Shown here: in pieces, positions 14,543 to 25,029 of the stretch
Layout of the letters: every line of letters begins with the position of its first letter
Position numbering within the stretch: position 1 is the stretch's first letter
Source: Azospirillum sp. TSH64
Lineage (GTDB): Bacteria > Pseudomonadota > Alphaproteobacteria > Azospirillales > Azospirillaceae
Direction: 5' to 3'
DNA length: 64,000 nt
Assembly (NCBI RefSeq): GCF_003116035.1
Contig: NZ_LGQW01000015.1
Span: forward strand, 7,379,125 to 7,443,124
Notes under the pieces: model-generated
Told to the model about the DNA's origin: nothing
What the model saw: only the letters and a program-made list of their open reading frames with translations
The model's database searches: none
Made by a program: the position numbers and the translations under genes

Positions 14543-16702
14543 TCACCGCCCCCGCGCCCGCTCCACCGAATGGATGGCCGGGGTGGCGCGCAGGGCGGCC
14601 ATGATGTTGGTCAGGTGCTTGGCATCCTTCACGTCAATGTCGATCAGCAGCTCGAAATAATCGGTGCTGCGGTTCGTGATCTTCTGATGGATGACGTTGC
14701 CCTGATTCTTGCCGATCACCGTGAACAGCGTGCCGAGCGAGCCCTGTTCGTTGGCGATCACGACGCTGATGCGGCCGACATGCTCCTCCGGCGAATCCGG
14801 GCCGGTCTCCCACGACACGTCGATCCAGCGTTCCGGCGATTCATGGAAGCTTTCCAGCGTCTCGCAATCGATGGTGTGGATCGTCACGCCCTTGCCGGTG
14901 GTGACGATGCCGACGATGCGGTCGCCCGGCAGCGGGTGGCAGCAGCGGGCGTAATGGACCGCCATGCCCGGGATCAGCCCGCGGATCGGCAGCGCCGATT
15001 CCTTGCGGGCCTTGGCCTTGGGCTTCGGCGCGCTCTCTTCCAGCTCGCGGACGGCGGGAGCGGTCTGGGCCTTGTGGCCGGGGAAGACGGCGTGGAAGAC
15101 TTCGCGGACCGAATGCAGGCCGGAGCCGACACCGGCCATCAGATCGTCCACCGTCGGCTGCTGGAAGATCTTGGTGGCGGCCTCCAGCGCCTTTTCGGTG
15201 AACTCGTAGCCTTCCGACTTGAACTGGCGCATCAGCATGCCGCGGCCCAGTTCCATATACTGGGCGCGCTGCTGGGTGCGCAGGAACTTGCGGATGCGGG
15301 CGCGCGCCTTGCCGGTGACGACGAAGCGTTCCCAACCCGGAACCGGCGTCTGCGCCTTCGACGTGACGATGTCGACCTGATCGCCGTTCTGCAGCTGGGT
15401 GCGCAGCGGCAACATGCGGCCGTTGATCTTCGCCCCGACGCAATGGTCGCCGACCTGCGAGTGCACGGCATAGGCGAAGTCGACCGGCGTCGCCCCGCGC
15501 GGCAGCGCGATCAGGTCGCCCTTCGGCGTGAAGCAGAACACCTGGTCCTGGAACAGCTCAAGCTTGGTGTGCTCCAGGAACTCTTCCGGCTTCTGCGCAT
15601 GCTCAAGGATGTCGAGCAGCTCGCGCAGCCAGCGGTATTCGCCGCCGGTCGGGCGCGGCTGGTGGTCCTGCTTGTAGGCCCAGTGGGCGGCCACGCCCAG
15701 CTCGGCGATCTCGTGCATGTCCTGGGTGCGGATCTGCACCTCGATCCGGTTGCGGCCGGGACCGATCACGCCGGTGTGCAGGCTGCGGTAGCCGTTGGGC
15801 TTGGGCGTGGAGATGTAGTCCTTGAAGCGCCCGGGCACGACCGGATAATGGGCGTGCACGATGCCCAGCGCCTGATAGCATTCACCGACCGAGCCGACCG
15901 TGATGCGGAAGGCCATGATGTCGGACAGCTGCTCGAAGCTGACATTCTTGCGCTGGAGCTTGCGCCAGATCGAATAGGCCGACTTCTCGCGCCCCGACAC
16001 CGACACGTCGGGCAGACCTTCGGAGGCCAGCAGCTCGCGCAGTTCGGTGATGATGGTCTGGACGCGGTTCTCGCCCTCGCTGCGCAGGCGGGCCAGTTGG
16101 GCCAGGATGCTGTCGCGCGCGTCGGGGTTCAGTTCGGCGAAGGCAAGATCGTCCAGCTCGTCCTTGATCTTGTGCATGCCGATGCGTTCGGCCAAGGGCG
16201 AGTAGATCTCGATGGTCTCGCGGGCGATGCGGCGGCGCTTTTCCGGCTTCTTCAGGTGGAACAGCGTGCGCATGTTGTGAAGCCGGTCGGCCAGCTTCAC
16301 CAGCAGGACGCGGATGTCCTCCGACATGGCGATGACCAGCTTGCGGAAATTCTCCGCCTGCTTGGCCTGCTCGCTGTTCAGTTCCAGCCGCGACAGCTTA
16401 GTGACGCCGTCGACCAGACGCGCGATCTCCTTGCCGAACACCCGCTCGATGTCTTCGAGCGTGGCGACGGTGTCCTCGACCGTGTCGTGAAGCAGCGCCG
16501 TGGCGATGGTGCCGGCGTCCAGCTTCATCTGGGTGAGGATGCCGGCGACCTCCAGCGGGTGGAGGAAGTAGGGATCGCCGGACGCGCGCGTCTGCGACCC
16601 GTGCGCCTTCATCGAGAAAACGTAGGCGCGGTTGAGCAGATCCTCGTCGGCGGAGGGATCATACGCCTTGACGCGCTCGACAAGCTCGTACTGCCGGATC
16701 AT
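14543..16702 (-). CDS. spoT: Bifunctional (p)ppGpp synthetase/hydrolase
   Basis: A 719-residue RelA/SpoT homologue controlling the stringent response. The HD hydrolase domain is intact, with HDTVED at residues 72-77. The synthetase domain carries GRFKDYISTPKPNGYRSLH; the RFKD motif is the one of bifunctional Rel/SpoT enzymes rather than of RelA. A TGS domain follows (from about residue 395; FCFTPKGDLIALPRGATPVD), then a zinc-finger-like segment (HYARCCHPLPGD) and a C-terminal ACT domain. It is the only such gene visible. rpoZ is directly upstream, an arrangement conserved in proteobacteria. Confidence 0.96.
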   Translation of the reverse strand: MIRQYELVERVKAYDPSADEDLLNRAYVFSMKAHGSQTRASGDPYFLHPLEVAGILTQMKLDAGTIATALLHDTVEDTVATLEDIERVFGKEIARLVDGVTKLSRLELNSEQAKQAENFRKLVIAMSEDIRVLLVKLADRLHNMRTLFHLKKPEKRRRIARETIEIYSPLAERIGMHKIKDELDDLAFAELNPDARDSILAQLARLRSEGENRVQTIITELRELLASEGLPDVSVSGREKSAYSIWRKLQRKNVSFEQLSDIMAFRITVGSVGECYQALGIVHAHYPVVPGRFKDYISTPKPNGYRSLHTGVIGPGRNRIEVQIRTQDMHEIAELGVAAHWAYKQDHQPRPTGGEYRWLRELLDILEHAQKPEEFLEHTKLELFQDQVFCFTPKGDLIALPRGATPVDFAYAVHSQVGDHCVGAKINGRMLPLRTQLQNGDQVDIVTSKAQTPVPGWERFVVTGKARARIRKFLRTQQRAQYMELGRGMLMRQFKSEGYEFTEKALEAATKIFQQPTVDDLMAGVGSGLHSVREVFHAVFPGHKAQTAPAVRELEESAPKPKAKARKESALPIRGLIPGMAVHYARCCHPLPGDRIVGIVTTGKGVTIHTIDCETLESFHESPERWIDVSWETGPDSPEEHVGRISVVIANEQGSLGTLFTVIGKNQGNVIHQKITNRSTDYFELLIDIDVKDAKHLTNIMAALRATPAIHSVERARGR

Positions 16703-16810
16703 GCGGCCCGACCCGGCGCACGCGGCGCCTCAAATGTGTTCGTGGCGGTTCCCAGGGCGGTCCTGCAAGAACCGAAGGAGAGCAGGACGCCCTCCTGTTT
16801 TTTGTTCGGC

Positions 16811-16831
16811 GAGGGGGCGTTGCGCCCCCTC
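16811..16831. terminator. Strong hairpin between rpoZ and spoT
   Basis: Perfect 9-bp stem GAGGGGGCG with loop TTG. No T-run follows on the minus strand, so it may attenuate or stabilise the rpoZ-spoT transcript rather than end it. A weaker 5-bp stem followed by six T residues on the plus strand is adjacent at 16783-16803 but serves no plus-strand gene. Confidence 0.45.
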
Positions 16832-16856
16832 CGGGTCCTGCGGTCGTTGTCCAGGA

Positions 16857-17291
16857 TCAGAGGTCTCCGTCGGGATCCTCGGTCATGGCGAAGCCGGCGC
16901 CCGGCTCCGCATCCATGTCGGCGGCGACGTCGTCTTCCTCTGTCAGCTCTTCGCCGTCGCTCTCGCTCATGCCGTCTTCGTCGCCCAGCGAGTTGTTGCC
17001 GCGGGCGGCCCAGTCATTCTCGCCGGCCATCAGCTCGACGATCTCTTCCTCGGGCTCGTCCGGCTCGACATGCTTCTGGTGGCCCTTGATCAGGGCGTTC
17101 TTCAGATACTCCAGCGACACCGTCTCGTCCGCGATCTCGCGCAGCGCCACGACCGGATTCTTGTCGTTGTCGCGGTCGATCGACAGCGGGGCGCCGCTCG
17201 CGACTTCGCGGGCACGCTGGGCAGCCATCATGACCAGCTCGAAACGGTTCGGAACCTTCAGGACGCAATCTTCAACGGTAACGCGGGCCAT
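16857..17291 (-). CDS. rpoZ: RNA polymerase omega subunit
   Basis: A 144-residue omega subunit, which supports assembly of beta-prime into RNA polymerase. The N terminus MARVTVEDCVLKVPNRFELV and the following AAQRAREV helix are the family signature, with NPVVALREIAD later. Omega is normally 80-130 residues; here the region after about residue 80 is strongly acidic (Glu/Asp runs such as SESDGEELTEEDD), an extension common in alphaproteobacteria but of unknown role. It is transcribed divergently from the NYN gene. Confidence 0.95.
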   Translation of the reverse strand: MARVTVEDCVLKVPNRFELVMMAAQRAREVASGAPLSIDRDNDKNPVVALREIADETVSLEYLKNALIKGHQKHVEPDEPEEEIVELMAGENDWAARGNNSLGDEDGMSESDGEELTEEDDVAADMDAEPGAGFAMTEDPDGDL

Positions 17292-17559
17292 GCCAGACGA
17301 ACTCCGGATTCAGAGGAGGCTCTAGACTATATGGATGTGGCCCGATAGGTGCAAGCGCGAACGACAGCGCTGCTGCATTGCGTCAGGGGAAACACACCCG
17401 TCCAATCTCAATATCTATCCGGCCCGATGCCTGGAAACAGTCGGCAAACCCTGCCTCTTGTATGTCTGCCGGCAATACACTAGATTTCAAAATTGGAACG
17501 CGAGCTTTTGCGCATGTTCCAATACATTTTCAACAAGCAGCGATGGAAGGATCCTTGCA

Positions 17560-18201
17560 TTGGACCGAAATTCGACTTTGCCGCGTGATGTCAGCAAGTT
17601 GTTTTACAAAGAAGAGCGTCTCGCACTTTTTATCGATGGCGCCAACCTCTACGCCGCAGCGCGTTCACTCGGCTTCGATATTGATTACAAAAGGTTGCGT
17701 GACGGCTTCGCCGGGGAAGGCCGGCTTGTGCGCGCCTTCTATTACACCGCCCTCGTCGAGGACCAGGAATACTCCCCGATCCGTCCGCTGGTCGATTGGC
17801 TGGACTACAACGGCTACACCATGGTGACCAAGCCGACCAAGGAGTTCACCGACGCATCGGGCCGGCGCAAGATCAAGGGCAACATGGACATCGAGCTGGC
17901 CATCGACGTGATGGAGATGGCCGAGCATGTCGACCACATCCTGCTGTTCTCCGGCGACGGCGACTTCCGCCGGCTGGTGGAGGCCGTGCAGCGCAAGGGT
18001 GTCCGCATCAGCGTCGTCAGCACCGTCCGCTCGCAGCCGCCGATGGTCGCCGACGAGTTGCGGCGGCAGGCCGACAATTTCATCGAGTTGCAGGAGCTGG
18101 CCCCCTTCATCGCCCGCACCCACCATCACCGCGATCAGATGCCCTCCCACCATGACCAGCAGGGCGGGCCGACCATGTACGATCCCGATGACCGGGGCTG
18201 A
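17560..18201 (+). CDS. NYN-domain (LabA/DUF88) putative nuclease
   Basis: A 213-residue protein of the NYN/PIN-like fold, expected to bind a metal and cut RNA. The first acidic residue is in ALFIDGANLY, with further acidic positions in GNMDIELAIDVM and LLFSGDGDFRRLVEAV. That gives the four-Asp pocket of the family. The tail is His/Gln-rich (HHHRDQMPSHHDQQ). I place the start at TTG 17560, nine bases after GGAAGG, because the frame upstream lacks family similarity and crosses an AT-richer promoter-like stretch; the exact start is uncertain. RNA target unknown. The gene is very conserved in alphaproteobacteria beside rpoZ. Confidence 0.82.
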   Translation: MDRNSTLPRDVSKLFYKEERLALFIDGANLYAAARSLGFDIDYKRLRDGFAGEGRLVRAFYYTALVEDQEYSPIRPLVDWLDYNGYTMVTKPTKEFTDASGRRKIKGNMDIELAIDVMEMAEHVDHILLFSGDGDFRRLVEAVQRKGVRISVVSTVRSQPPMVADELRRQADNFIELQELAPFIARTHHHRDQMPSHHDQQGGPTMYDPDDRG

Positions 18202-18251
18202 CGGCCAGGCTTGCGGCACGGGTCGGAAAGCAACGAAAGCAGACGGCATGA

Positions 18252-18280
18252 AAAAAGGAGCGCATCGGGCGCTCCTTTTT
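18252..18280. terminator. Bidirectional rho-independent terminator
   Basis: Perfect 12-bp stem AAAAAGGAGCGC around loop ATCGG, with A- and T-tracts on the two sides. It separates the convergent NYN gene and pdxA. Confidence 0.92.
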
Positions 18281-18299
18281 CGTTTGGAGAACTTCGACC

Positions 18300-19328
18300 T
18301 CAGGGGCCGGCTGTCCGCTGCCGGTTCCGCGCCATCCGGTCGGCTGTCTTCAGCGCCGCGATCAGGCTGGTCGCATTGGCCCTGCCAGTGCCCGCAATGT
18401 CCAGCGCCGTCCCATGGTCGGGAGAGGTGCGGACGAAGGGCAGGCCCAGCGTGATGTTCACGCCGCTGTCGAAATCCACCGTCTTCACCGGGATCAGCGC
18501 CTGATCGTGGTACATGCACAGCGCCGCGTCATATCCACGGCGGGCGGCGGCATGGAACATGGTGTCGGGCGGGCGCGGCCCGGACACGTCGATGCCGTCG
18601 GCGCGCAGCGTCGCGATGGCGGGCTCGATGATGTCGATCTCCTCACGCCCCATCGCCCCGCCCTCCCCCGCATGCGGGTTGAGGCCGGCGACGGCCAGCC
18701 GCGGACGGTCGATGCCGAAGTCGCGCGCCAGCGACGCCGCGGTGACCCGGCCGGCATGGACGATGGCGTCGGCGGTCAGCTGGTTCACCGCGTCGCGCAC
18801 CGACACATGGATGGTCACCGGCACCACCCGCAGATCGGCCGCCGCCAGCATCATGATCGGCTCGTCGGCCAGTCCGGCGAGGTGGGCCAGATATTCGGTG
18901 TGGCCGGGATGGCGGAAGCCGGCGGCATAGAGAGACGATTTCTGGATCGGGTTGGTGACAACGGCCGCGGCCTGCCCACCCTGCACCAGCGCCACGGCAC
19001 GGTCGATGCTGGCGATCACCGCGGCACCATTGGCCGGATCGGGCCGGCCGGCAACGACCGGGTTGCCGAGCGCGACCGGCAGGACCGGCAGGGCACGGCC
19101 GAAGATCGCCGCCCCCTCCTGCGGAGACGAGACGGCCTGCACCGGCACCGGCAGCCCGAGCGAGGCCGCCAGCGCGGCCAGCCTCGCGGGATCGTCCAGC
19201 ACGACGAAGGGGCGCAGGCCGGCCTCGTCGCGGGCCAGCCACGCCTTCAAGCCGATCTCCCCGCCGACGCCGGCCGGCTCTCCCATGGTCAGGGCCAGCG
19301 GCAGGTCGTTCGGCGGGGCGGCGGTCAC
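18300..19328 (-). CDS. pdxA: 4-hydroxythreonine-4-phosphate dehydrogenase
   Basis: A 342-residue NAD-dependent enzyme that oxidises 4-phosphohydroxythreonine, the step before PdxJ in B6 synthesis. The N terminus ALTMGEPAGVG is typical, and the metal-binding histidines appear in RHPGHTEYLA, AGLNPHAGEGG and CMYHDQALIP. The GTG start overlaps the surA stop by four bases (GTGA), so the two are translationally coupled, an arrangement also known in other proteobacteria. ksgA, often the next gene, is absent here. Confidence 0.96.
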   Translation of the reverse strand: MTAAPPNDLPLALTMGEPAGVGGEIGLKAWLARDEAGLRPFVVLDDPARLAALAASLGLPVPVQAVSSPQEGAAIFGRALPVLPVALGNPVVAGRPDPANGAAVIASIDRAVALVQGGQAAAVVTNPIQKSSLYAAGFRHPGHTEYLAHLAGLADEPIMMLAAADLRVVPVTIHVSVRDAVNQLTADAIVHAGRVTAASLARDFGIDRPRLAVAGLNPHAGEGGAMGREEIDIIEPAIATLRADGIDVSGPRPPDTMFHAAARRGYDAALCMYHDQALIPVKTVDFDSGVNITLGLPFVRTSPDHGTALDIAGTGRANATSLIAALKTADRMARNRQRTAGP

Positions 19329-20785
19329 AGGCGGGTCTCGATGAAGGCGGTGCGGCGCAGGTCGCGCAGGTACCGGCGCGACAGCAGTTCCGCCCGCTCG
19401 CTGACCAGTTCGCGCTCGATCTCGTCGCGGCCGGGCAGCTTGGCTTCCTGAACCGGGGTCGGGGCCGGCGGCGGCGGCGGCGCCGGCTGGGCTTCCGGCG
19501 GCGGCTGGATCATCGGCATGTCACGCTTGCAGACGATCAGGATCACCGCGGCGGCCGGGCTCATCAGCACCGGGCTTGCCTGGCCGAGCGGGATGCCGAG
19601 CGCGAGGTTCTGCAGGCCGGGGGCCATGTCCTTGACCCGCATGGTGCCCATGTCGCCCGATTCCGGCATGCCGGTCTCCTTGGCGCGGGCCTGGAAATCG
19701 GAGCAGCTCTTGATCGACTTGCGCAGCTTCTCGGCCTGTTCCTTGACGGACTTGGCCTGCTCCTTGGACTCGATGGGGAGGATGATCTGCTTCATGTTGA
19801 CCGTGGCCTTGGCCACGTCCGGCCGCGGTTGCGGACGGGGGGCTGCCGGACGGGCGACCGGCATCGGCACCTCGCCGCCGCTGCTGCCGAACGGCCGCTG
19901 GCCGCGCACGAGAAGGATGTGGTAGCCGGTCGCCGTGCGGACCGGCGCCGACAGCTGGCCGCCGCGCATGCCCGACAGCGCCTTGTCCACCTCCGACGAC
20001 AGTTCGCCGCTGCGCACCCAGCCGAGGTCGCCGCCCGACGCGGCGCCGGCCGACTGCGAGAACTGGCGGGCGAGTGCGGCGAAATTGCCGCCGCGCTTCA
20101 CCTCTTCCACCAGACGCTCGGCGTTGCGGCGCACCTCGTCGTCCTGGTCGGGGCTGTCCACCGCCAGGAAGATCTCGGCGACCAGATATTCGGGCTTTCC
20201 GATGTTGGCCTTCAGCCGCTCCATCGCGGCGTCGACCTCGTCCTCGCCGACCACGACCTCCTGGCGGATGCGGCGCTGCATCACCTTCTGCCAAGCGAGC
20301 AGGGCGCGGATCTGGTCCTTCAGGGTGGAGTACGGCACGTTCTGGCGCTTCAGCATCTCCTGAAGCTGCTGGCCGTTCATGCGGTTCTGCTCGGCGATGC
20401 GCTTGACGGCGTCGTCGATCTCCGACGCCGAGACGGTGACGCCCTGGCGCTTGGCCTCCTGCATCTGCAGGCGCTCGTCGATCAGCAGGCGCATCACCTG
20501 CGGCATCAGCCGCTTGGTCGTTTCCGGATTGGCGGCGGCGCCGGCGTTCAGCAGCGCCATGCGGATGCGGGCATTGACGTCCGAAACCGAAACGACCTCG
20601 TCATTCACCACCGCAGCGATGCCTTCCGACCCCGGCGCGCGGGCCTGACGCGTGCTCTCGTCCCCCGTCCGCGGCGCGGCGGCACCGGCGGCAGCCTTGC
20701 TGGACTGCGCCACGGCGGGCATGGCCAGAAGCGCACAGGCGGTCGCCACGGCGACGGTGGTCCGGACGGCTCGCAAACTCGACAT
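19325..20785 (-). CDS. surA: Periplasmic chaperone and peptidyl-prolyl isomerase SurA
   Basis: A 486-residue outer-membrane-protein chaperone. A signal peptide covers residues 1-27 (cut near AVAQ). A SurA N-terminal chaperone domain follows (IAAVVNDEVVSVSDVN), then two parvulin-type domains, the first containing ARQFSQSAGAASGGDLGWV and the second starting near VNMKQIILPIE and degenerate. Pro-rich linkers separate the C-terminal part (PPPPPAPTP). The ATG at 20785 has GGAG ten bases before it; a TTG nine bases upstream is too close to that site. lptG lies 205 bases upstream on the same strand. Confidence 0.93.
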   Translation of the reverse strand: MSSLRAVRTTVAVATACALLAMPAVAQSSKAAAGAAAPRTGDESTRQARAPGSEGIAAVVNDEVVSVSDVNARIRMALLNAGAAANPETTKRLMPQVMRLLIDERLQMQEAKRQGVTVSASEIDDAVKRIAEQNRMNGQQLQEMLKRQNVPYSTLKDQIRALLAWQKVMQRRIRQEVVVGEDEVDAAMERLKANIGKPEYLVAEIFLAVDSPDQDDEVRRNAERLVEEVKRGGNFAALARQFSQSAGAASGGDLGWVRSGELSSEVDKALSGMRGGQLSAPVRTATGYHILLVRGQRPFGSSGGEVPMPVARPAAPRPQPRPDVAKATVNMKQIILPIESKEQAKSVKEQAEKLRKSIKSCSDFQARAKETGMPESGDMGTMRVKDMAPGLQNLALGIPLGQASPVLMSPAAAVILIVCKRDMPMIQPPPEAQPAPPPPPAPTPVQEAKLPGRDEIERELVSERAELLSRRYLRDLRRTAFIETRL

Positions 20786-20990
20786 GCTGCTCAAGCTCCA
20801 AAAACGGGTCGCCCGTTATTACGGTGGGGCCGGTGCCCCTGGCAAACGGAATCGGACCCTGCAATCCAGTGCTAAACCAAGTGGGCGGAATTATGACCGA
20901 TGGCGATAACCGCCCGCTTTGCGGCGAATGGTCCCACCCCCGTCCCTTCCCGGCGTCCCGTCCCAGCACCCCCTCCCGGCAGCCGTCCCG

Positions 20991-22085
20991 TCAGCCGTCT
21001 TCCAGATGCAGAAGGGCGGCGATGCCCAGCAGCAGGCTGATGCCGGCGGGACTCCAGGCGGCCATGAGGATGGGAATGGTTTCCGACATTCCGAAGGTGC
21101 GGACCACGTCGGTCATCACGAACAGCACGAAGCCGGTCAGCACGCCGCCGGTGACCATCGCCATGGTGCCGCCGCGACGCGGCAGCCGCAGCGAGAAGGC
21201 GGCGGCGAACAGCACCATCGCCAGGAACAGGAAGGGCTGGGCCAGCAGCGACTGGTAATGCAGCCGGTGGCGCACGGCCGGGAAACCGGTTGTCTCCAGC
21301 GTGTGGATGAAGCGCGGCAGCTCCCAGAAGGAGATGGTTTCCGGCGGGGCGAAGCTCTCCTCGATGGTCGCCATGTCCAGCTCGGTCGGGATGGTGTAGC
21401 TGTCCAGCTTCTCCGGGTCCTTCTTGGCCCGGTTCAGGATCGCCTCCTGCAATTCCCACTTGCGGTCCTTCAGCACGGCGCTCGGCGCATCGACGCGGCC
21501 CAGATAATTCTGGTCGGCGTCGAACAGGAAGACGATGACGTTCGACAGCTCGAAGGTCACCGGGTTCACCAGCTCCGAATGGATGAAGAACTGCTCGTTC
21601 TCGTTGGTCTGGCGCAGCCACAGGCCGGAGCGCGAGATGTTCAGCGTGCTGGACTGGAGCTTGAGATAGCGGTCCTGCAGCTGCTCGTACTTGGCGATGA
21701 ACACGGCGCCGACCGGGTTGATCAGCGTCACCTTCACCACGCCGATGGCGGCGGCGGCGAACATCACCGGCATCAGGAACTGCCAGGCCGACACGCCGAC
21801 CGCGCGGGCGACCACCAGCTCGGCGCTGCGCGTCAGCCGCCAGAAGGTGAACATGCCCGCGAACAGGACGACGAAGGGGAAGATCTGCTGCCCGATCTCC
21901 GGCAGCTTCAGCAGCGCCATCTCCACCACCAGCCCGAAGGTGACGTGGGGCTTGGTGCCGGCGCGGCGCAGAAGCTCCACCGTGTCCAGCAGCAGCACGA
22001 TGGCGAGCAGGATCACCATCAGCAGGCAGAACCACACGACGAACTGCCGGCCGATGTAGCGGGAAAGCGTAGGCGAGGAATACAT
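20991..22085 (-). CDS. lptG: LPS export permease LptG
   Basis: A 364-residue inner-membrane protein of the LptF/LptG family. It has paired N-terminal helices (residues about 11-33 and 60-85), a long periplasmic beta-rich domain (about 120-265), and C-terminal helices (about 275-360). LptG with LptF and the LptB ATPase extracts LPS from the inner membrane. The C-terminal motif PISLLLG-like (PAGISLLLGIAALLHL) suggests LptG rather than LptF. Neither lptF nor lptD is next to it, although lptF-lptG-lptD-surA is the usual order in relatives. Confidence 0.85.
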   Translation of the reverse strand: MYSSPTLSRYIGRQFVVWFCLLMVILLAIVLLLDTVELLRRAGTKPHVTFGLVVEMALLKLPEIGQQIFPFVVLFAGMFTFWRLTRSAELVVARAVGVSAWQFLMPVMFAAAAIGVVKVTLINPVGAVFIAKYEQLQDRYLKLQSSTLNISRSGLWLRQTNENEQFFIHSELVNPVTFELSNVIVFLFDADQNYLGRVDAPSAVLKDRKWELQEAILNRAKKDPEKLDSYTIPTELDMATIEESFAPPETISFWELPRFIHTLETTGFPAVRHRLHYQSLLAQPFLFLAMVLFAAAFSLRLPRRGGTMAMVTGGVLTGFVLFVMTDVVRTFGMSETIPILMAAWSPAGISLLLGIAALLHLEDG

Positions 22086-22377
22086 GCGGTGTCCGGTCTC
22101 CGGAGCCCCGCCCGCGGCGCCGCCATGGCACCTGGGACGGACTGGCGCGGCCCCGCCCGATCAAGGATCGGTGCGGGCCCCCGCCGGAACAAGTCCCGCT
22201 GTTTACCTCTGTTGCGCCGCGATGACAACCGGAGCCGAGGCCGAAGCCTCGGTCGGAGCCGAAGCCGGTCGCCCGCAGGCCTATCGACGGCGTCGTGCGT
22301 CTCCCTCCTTTTCCATCTGGACTTCCTGCGCGGGCACTCCAAACTGTTGGAGAGAGGCTGCACGGGAGGGTCGGTCG

Positions 22378-22956
22378 ATGACGGACACCACGCTCGCAAT
22401 CCGCCAGGCACGCGGGTCGGACGCCGCCGGCATGGCCCGCGTCCATGTGCAAAGCTGGCGCTCCACCTATCCCGGGCTGATCCCGGCGCAGTTCCTGGTC
22501 AACCTGTCCGAACCGGCCGCCGCCCAGCGCTGGGCAGCCATCGCCGAGACGCGCGGCCCCGGCCAGGGCGCCTTCGTCGCGGTGGATGTCACCGGCCGGA
22601 TCGCCGGTCCCGGCACCATCGTCGGCATCGCCTCCTTCGGCACGCGGCGGGTCACGGTGGAAGGGCATGCGGGTGAGTTCCACGCGCTTTATTTGCTAGA
22701 TGACGCAAAGGGTTACGGCATCGGTCGGCGGCTGATGGCGGCGATGGCCGACCGTTTCCTGGCCGCCGGCATCCGGTCCGCGGCGGTCTGGTGCCTGCGC
22801 GACAACCCGTCGCGCTGGTTCTACGAAAGGTTGGGCGGAATCAAGGTGGCGGAGCGGCCGATCCGCTTCGCCGGCAGCGATCTGGTGGAAATCGCCTATG
22901 GCTGGCGCGACCTGACGCCGCTTGCACGCTTGTCGGCGGGGCCGGAGGTGCGGTAG
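22378..22956 (+). CDS. GNAT-family N-acetyltransferase
   Basis: A 192-residue acetyl-CoA-dependent transferase. The acetyl-CoA pyrophosphate loop is DDAKGYGIGRRLM (motif A), followed by a helix and the typical WCLRDNPSRWFYERLGG block at the C-terminal side, where the Tyr is the usual general acid. The N-terminal RQARGSDAAGMARVHVQSWR is also family-like. The start at 22378 is eight bases after GGGAGGG. Substrate unknown. guaA follows after 37 bases on the same strand and may be cotranscribed. Confidence 0.85.
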   Translation: MTDTTLAIRQARGSDAAGMARVHVQSWRSTYPGLIPAQFLVNLSEPAAAQRWAAIAETRGPGQGAFVAVDVTGRIAGPGTIVGIASFGTRRVTVEGHAGEFHALYLLDDAKGYGIGRRLMAAMADRFLAAGIRSAAVWCLRDNPSRWFYERLGGIKVAERPIRFAGSDLVEIAYGWRDLTPLARLSAGPEVR

Positions 22957-22993
22957 TGAGGGGACTTGAGTCCCCACGCATCAGGATTCGCCG

Positions 22994-24577
<1,584 letters not shown>

Positions 24578-24608
24578 GGCGGGCGGAAACGCTTTGCCGG
24601 TGAAAGAC

Positions 24609-24632
24609 AAAGGGGCGGGAAACCGCCCCTTT
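24609..24632. terminator. Bidirectional rho-independent terminator
   Basis: Perfect 10-bp stem AAAGGGGCGG capped by the stable GAAA tetraloop, with a T-rich tail on the plus strand (TTTTCTTTT) and A-rich sequence on the other side. Ends guaA and probably the convergent small gene. Confidence 0.9.
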
Positions 24633-24655
24633 TCTTTTGCCTGCCCAGATGTCGC

Positions 24656-24874
24656 TCAAAACAGCGATTCGACCGTCTGCGTCCTGGGGCTGCGCCGCTT
24701 GCCGCGGGCTGGCTTGGGGGTGGCGGGAAGCAGGCCTTCCCTCTGCGCGCACAGGTCGTGCCAGACATGGCCCGGACGCTCCGGCGTCCAGTACATGGGT
24801 TCGCCGAGCAGCACCTCTTCGCCGCAACAGGCGCAGGGAGGGTATGGGCTGGATGTGTGTTCGGACCGGTCCAT
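24656..24874 (-). CDS. Hypothetical Cys/His cluster protein
   Basis: A 72-residue protein with a probable zinc site: CACCGEEV (two close Cys pairs) followed by HVWHDLC about 20 residues later. The C terminus is Lys/Arg-rich (KPARGKRRSPRTQ). I chose the ATG at 24874; the frame stays open upstream with only a TTG at 24934. No family recognised. It is convergent with guaA and lies downstream of the lytic transglycosylase gene. Confidence 0.55.
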   Translation of the reverse strand: MDRSEHTSSPYPPCACCGEEVLLGEPMYWTPERPGHVWHDLCAQREGLLPATPKPARGKRRSPRTQTVESLF

Positions 24875-25029
24875 CTCACCGTTATGCCAGTGGCGAGGCG
24901 ATCCGTAAGTGATGCTGATCAAATCGGACCGCAAGAGTGCGAAAAAATAGCTCCGCTCACGCTGGCCCTGGTGACAGCGGCGGCCCCGCTCCCCACAGCG
25001 GGGGAACAGGACCGCGCGGCCCTATGCCG

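Noticed and set aside
16783..16803. Rho-independent terminator on the plus strand
   Set aside because: Five-base stem with six T, but no plus-strand gene ends nearby.
24984..25003. Hairpin CCCCGCT...AGCGGGG after the transglycosylase gene
   Set aside because: Stable but with no T-run on the relevant strand, so terminator status is not supported; listed here only.
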